Source: Verrucomicrobiota bacterium
GTDB lineage: Bacteria; Verrucomicrobiota; Verrucomicrobiia; Chthoniobacterales; UBA10450
Assembly: GCA_003218375.1 (NCBI GenBank)
Contig: QHNH01000016.1
Location: forward strand, 149,707 to 182,944
DNA length: 33,238 nucleotides
Direction of reading: 5' to 3'
Shown here: positions 31,279-33,238 of the stretch, piece by piece
Numbering within the stretch: position 1 is the first letter of the stretch
Layout of the letters: each line of letters begins with the position of its first letter
Made by a program: the position numbers and the translations under genes
The notes under the pieces: generated by a model
Told to the model about the DNA's origin: nothing
Databases searched by the model: none
What the model saw: only the letters and a program-made list of their open reading frames with translations

Positions 31279-31541
31279 TCAGAATCGAAAACGATTGTAT
31301 TCCGCGTGCGTGCCGATCCAGAACCACGCTACAATTTCGCCTTCGCGTATGCCCAGGGCACGATGATGATCGCCTATTCGCACCACACAGATGCCGTTCC
31401 GCCGTTCCTCGAATTTTAGAGAGGGATGGAAGGGGTTCTGCTCTGCCGCCAGAGCGCGTATTTCTCGCGGGCAAGTTTTTGAACTCCGGCGGGCAGCGCA
31501 GCGAAATGCTTCCAGAAACGCCGGTGTGTCCGGCCACTCAC
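31279..31541 (-). pseudogene. RelE/ParE-like toxin, frameshifted
   Basis: A GTG start at 31541 overlaps the antitoxin stop in GTGA. The first frame reads 'VSGRTHRRFWKHFAALPAGVQKLAREKYALWRQ' and then meets a stop. The second frame supplies the rest: 'NPFHPSLKFEERRNGICVVRIGDHHRALGIREGEIVAWFWIGTHAEYNRF'. Together they match the usual shape of RelE/HigB-like mRNA-interferase toxins (FW...LP...NPxHPSL...WIGxHxEY). The frame change falls near 31436-31447, where CAGAG is followed by CAGAA; a 5-nt duplication would account for it. The toxin is probably inactive unless frameshifting occurs. Confidence 0.8.
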
Positions 31542-31741
31542 GGCAGGTCTTGGAGACGACCGGCTCTAATATCCTCCCGTACCTCATCGGCCACTGACCG
31601 AAGGCGGCCGTTCTCCGAAAAGTCGCTATCGATCTGTCGATCCCACGCGGCATTATCGCGCTCGCGGATAAAGGCAGCGAGTTCCGTCAGTTCACCAGCT
31701 GAGAGCTTCTCTACCGCGTTCTTTATTTCGGCGAGACTCAT
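31538..31741 (-). CDS. Antitoxin-like small protein
   Basis: 67 residues: 'MSLAEIKNAVEKLSAGELTELAAFIRERDNAAWDRQIDSDFSENGRLRSVADEVREDIRAGRLQDLP'-type order, helical and acidic. The 'AWDRQIDSDFSENGRL' and 'EDIRAGRLQDLP' segments are characteristic of antitoxins paired with RelE/ParE-like toxins that lack a recognised DNA-binding domain name. The start is ATG 31741; the longer frame to 31771 is less likely. The stop overlaps the toxin GTG. With the toxin broken, it may be an orphan on its way to loss or may neutralise a toxin encoded elsewhere. Confidence 0.8.
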   Translation of the reverse strand: MSLAEIKNAVEKLSAGELTELAAFIRERDNAAWDRQIDSDFSENGRLRSVADEVREDIRAGRLQDLP

Positions 31742-31825
31742 TACCGATTGTATCGCGGACGCGATAAGCACGCAATCTCAGGAGCGAGAGCAGGTGACAG
31801 CCGCCGCTACCTGAATCGCCGCGAT

Positions 31826-31867
31826 AAAAAAAATGATCCCGGCAGCGCGCGAACGTGCCACCGGGAT
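31826..31867 (-). terminator. Orphan intrinsic terminator, minus direction
   Basis: Read on the minus strand: ATCCCGG (31867-31861), an 18-nt loop with some internal pairing, CCGGGAT (31842-31836), CA, then eight T. This is a good intrinsic terminator shape for leftward transcription, but I find no gene on the minus strand to its right. The surrounding 31742-32016 gap holds nothing else I can support. Confidence 0.6.
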
Positions 31868-32016
31868 CTGTTCCCCCCAGAACAATCTGAAATTCGTTCC
31901 TCCTGTATAAGCTGGATGTGTACCAGTCTTCGCCGACGCGGGCCGCAAGCGCCGGATAACTTCTGTTGCCTCAATTGTGATGGATCTCGGATCACCGCTG
32001 CGGTAGATCCGACGCG

Positions 32017-32775
32017 ATGCCAGAGAAAGGCCAGCCTACAGCGAGTCTCAAGAAAATTCGAGCCGCTCTTCCACGCTTTGAAATCTACGAATGGCGGCAT
32101 GCTTCCGCGGTCCTCATTACGGACTTTCCGGATGAGTGGAGAGACATCAGAGATGTACTTTCCAGATTCAAACTGCTGAAAAGCCAAGTTTGCGTTGGAG
32201 GAGGCAGCAAAAGCAAAATGGCTGGTTGGATTGATAGCGAGCTCACCGACAACAAAGGTTGGGATGAACGAGAATTCGAAACCGCGATCCGAATTGATAA
32301 AGAGGAAATTCAAAGTCCGACGCACAAGGTGGATTGTTTCAAGAACCGCGTGGGTTTGGAAATCGAGTGGAACAACAAGGATCCGTTTTTCGACCGCGAC
32401 CTAAATAATTTCCGCCTTTTGTTCGATCTTAGGGCCCTGGCGCTCGGCGTCATCGTGACGAGAAGCGATGATCTGCAACCACTGTTCAAGGAACTCGCTC
32501 GAAAGAAACTGAAGAGCAAAACAGCGTTTGGAGAATCGACCACGCACATGGGAAAGTTGCGACCCAGGTTGGAAGGCGGAGCCGGTGGCGGTTGTCCCGT
32601 GTTGGCGATTGGGATTACCGCCAGTTTATTCACCGAAGATATTTCAGACGATGCAGCCAGAAAGCTTCTCGCTCGTCTGGAAGAAGCGAGGGCCAAGAAA
32701 AAAGCGAGGAAGGCTTTAAGTCCACAAGAACTTGACTTGCTTGAAGCCGCGAAGGACGATTCTGAGGAAGAATGA
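32017..32775 (+). CDS. BglII/BstYI-family type II restriction endonuclease
   Basis: 252 residues. 'FEIYEWRHASAVLITDFPDEWRDI' is near the N-terminus. The catalytic block 'KNRVGLEIEWNNKDPFFDRDLNNF' (110-132) contains Glu115, Glu117, Lys121 and Asp residues of the PD-(D/E)XK-like site of this family. 'GVIVTRSDDLQPLFKEL', 'GESTTHMGKLRPRLEGG' and 'GGCPVLAIGIT' follow. A Lys/Arg-rich helical tail ends the protein. BglII cuts AGATCT and BstYI cuts RGATCY; the specificity here is unknown. Start ATG 32017; no clear ribosome site. Base composition is less GC-rich than the upstream genes, which fits a mobile defence gene. Followed 45 nt later by a methyltransferase. Confidence 0.9.
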   Translation: MPEKGQPTASLKKIRAALPRFEIYEWRHASAVLITDFPDEWRDIRDVLSRFKLLKSQVCVGGGSKSKMAGWIDSELTDNKGWDEREFETAIRIDKEEIQSPTHKVDCFKNRVGLEIEWNNKDPFFDRDLNNFRLLFDLRALALGVIVTRSDDLQPLFKELARKKLKSKTAFGESTTHMGKLRPRLEGGAGGGCPVLAIGITASLFTEDISDDAARKLLARLEEARAKKKARKALSPQELDLLEAAKDDSEEE

Positions 32776-32820
32776 CCGCAGCCGAAGTACCTGGTTGCAG
32801 TGGTATTAGGAAATCCCTCT

Positions 32821-33238
32821 ATGACGAAAATCGTTAGCCCGACCCTTCCGACACCCGCAAGCGACCTGAAAGAAAAAATCTGGGGTCGATTCAGTACCGT
32901 TCTAGTCGATCCTCCATGGCAATTCCAAAATCGTACCGGCAAAGTCGCCCCTGAGCACCGGCGACTTTTGCGCTATCCGACGATGGAATTGCAGGAGATC
33001 AAAGACCTGCCCGTCGGCGATCTCGTCGGTTCGCGATCACATCTCTATCTTTGGGTGCCGAATGCCCTCCTCATGGAAGGGCTACAGGTGATGAAAGCGT
33101 GGGGCTTTACTTACAAAGCCAACATCGTCTGGTTTAAAGTTCGCAAGGACGGTGGACCGGATGGCCGCGGTGTCGGCTTTTACTTCCGCAATGTAACCGA
33201 GCTTGTCTTGTTCGGCGCGCGCGGGAATATGCGCACCC
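32821..33238 (+). CDS. MT-A70-family adenine methyltransferase, N-terminal part
   Basis: Starts ATG 32821 and stays open for 139 codons to the window edge, so the C-terminus is missing. The catalytic motif 'VLVDPPWQFQNRTG' (DPPW at about 30-33) is followed by 'YPTMELQEIKDLPVGDLV', 'SHLYLWVPNALLMEGLQVMKAWGF' and 'FYFRNVTELVLFGARG', all typical of MT-A70 proteins that make N6-methyladenine. It is most likely the protective partner of the adjacent nuclease, giving a type II restriction-modification pair. The AdoMet motif I portion expected later in the protein is not in the window. Confidence 0.9.
   Translation, partial: MTKIVSPTLPTPASDLKEKIWGRFSTVLVDPPWQFQNRTGKVAPEHRRLLRYPTMELQEIKDLPVGDLVGSRSHLYLWVPNALLMEGLQVMKAWGFTYKANIVWFKVRKDGGPDGRGVGFYFRNVTELVLFGARGNMRT

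Noticed and set aside
31807-32325. A 172-codon minus-strand open frame in front of the orphan terminator
   Set aside because: It overlaps the start of the restriction gene, has no recognisable domain or ribosome site, and looks like an antisense shadow.

Overview
The window looks like part of a soil-type verrucomicrobial chromosome (Spartobacteria / Chthoniobacterales-like). This is an inference from overall gene content, GC-rich sequence, a type II secretion/pseudopilin operon with two tandem GspE-type ATPases, a TIGR03118-like propeller protein, and many short intergenic palindromic repeats. No rRNA or tRNA gene was seen, so the taxonomy is not proven.

Layout. 1-2.4 kb: the N-terminal part of a TPR protein (minus), trpA (plus) and a secreted cysteine-peptidase-like protein (minus). 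2.4-6.2 kb: a compact biosynthetic operon, dapF-dapA-dapB-folK-panB (lysine/peptidoglycan precursor, folate, pantothenate), with several start/stop overlaps. 6.3-7.4 kb: an inner-membrane-anchored OmpA-domain protein. 7.5-13.2 kb (minus): a type II secretion/type IV pilus-like operon, gspE-gspE-gspF-gspG. 13.3-20.1 kb: an envelope region with an outer-membrane-type protein (plus), then a minus-strand run of a small His/Cys protein, a TonB-dependent receptor, a Tat-exported hemerythrin-domain protein, a TIGR03118-like propeller and a beta-barrel with a CxxCxC start. A small plus-strand TonB-box-like protein closes this block.

20.4-31.2 kb: a phosphate block. A porin and pstS are on the plus strand; phoB-phoR-pstC-pstA-pstB-phoU are on the minus strand. 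An arsenic operon lies between the two halves: a DUF6428-like gene, arsR, arsC and a broken aquaporin gene. It has a recognisable promoter, a perfect palindromic operator and a probably leaderless first gene. Arsenate mimics phosphate and enters through Pst-type uptake, so the arrangement makes functional sense.

31.3-33.2 kb: an accessory end with a toxin-antitoxin pair whose toxin is frameshifted, an orphan terminator, and a type II restriction-modification pair (BglII/BstYI-like nuclease and an MT-A70 methyltransferase cut by the window edge).

The most unusual feature is the repeat load. At least five long inverted-repeat families (A-E) plus simpler hairpins fill the intergenic spaces. In the best cases each arm of the large inverted repeat is itself a small hairpin, and where the two arms differ they differ by paired, stem-preserving changes. 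This is a BIME/REP-like architecture. Several copies sit 4-13 nt upstream of start codons, provide a stop codon, or are read through in frame to form the N-terminus of a protein (pseudopilin and PstA).
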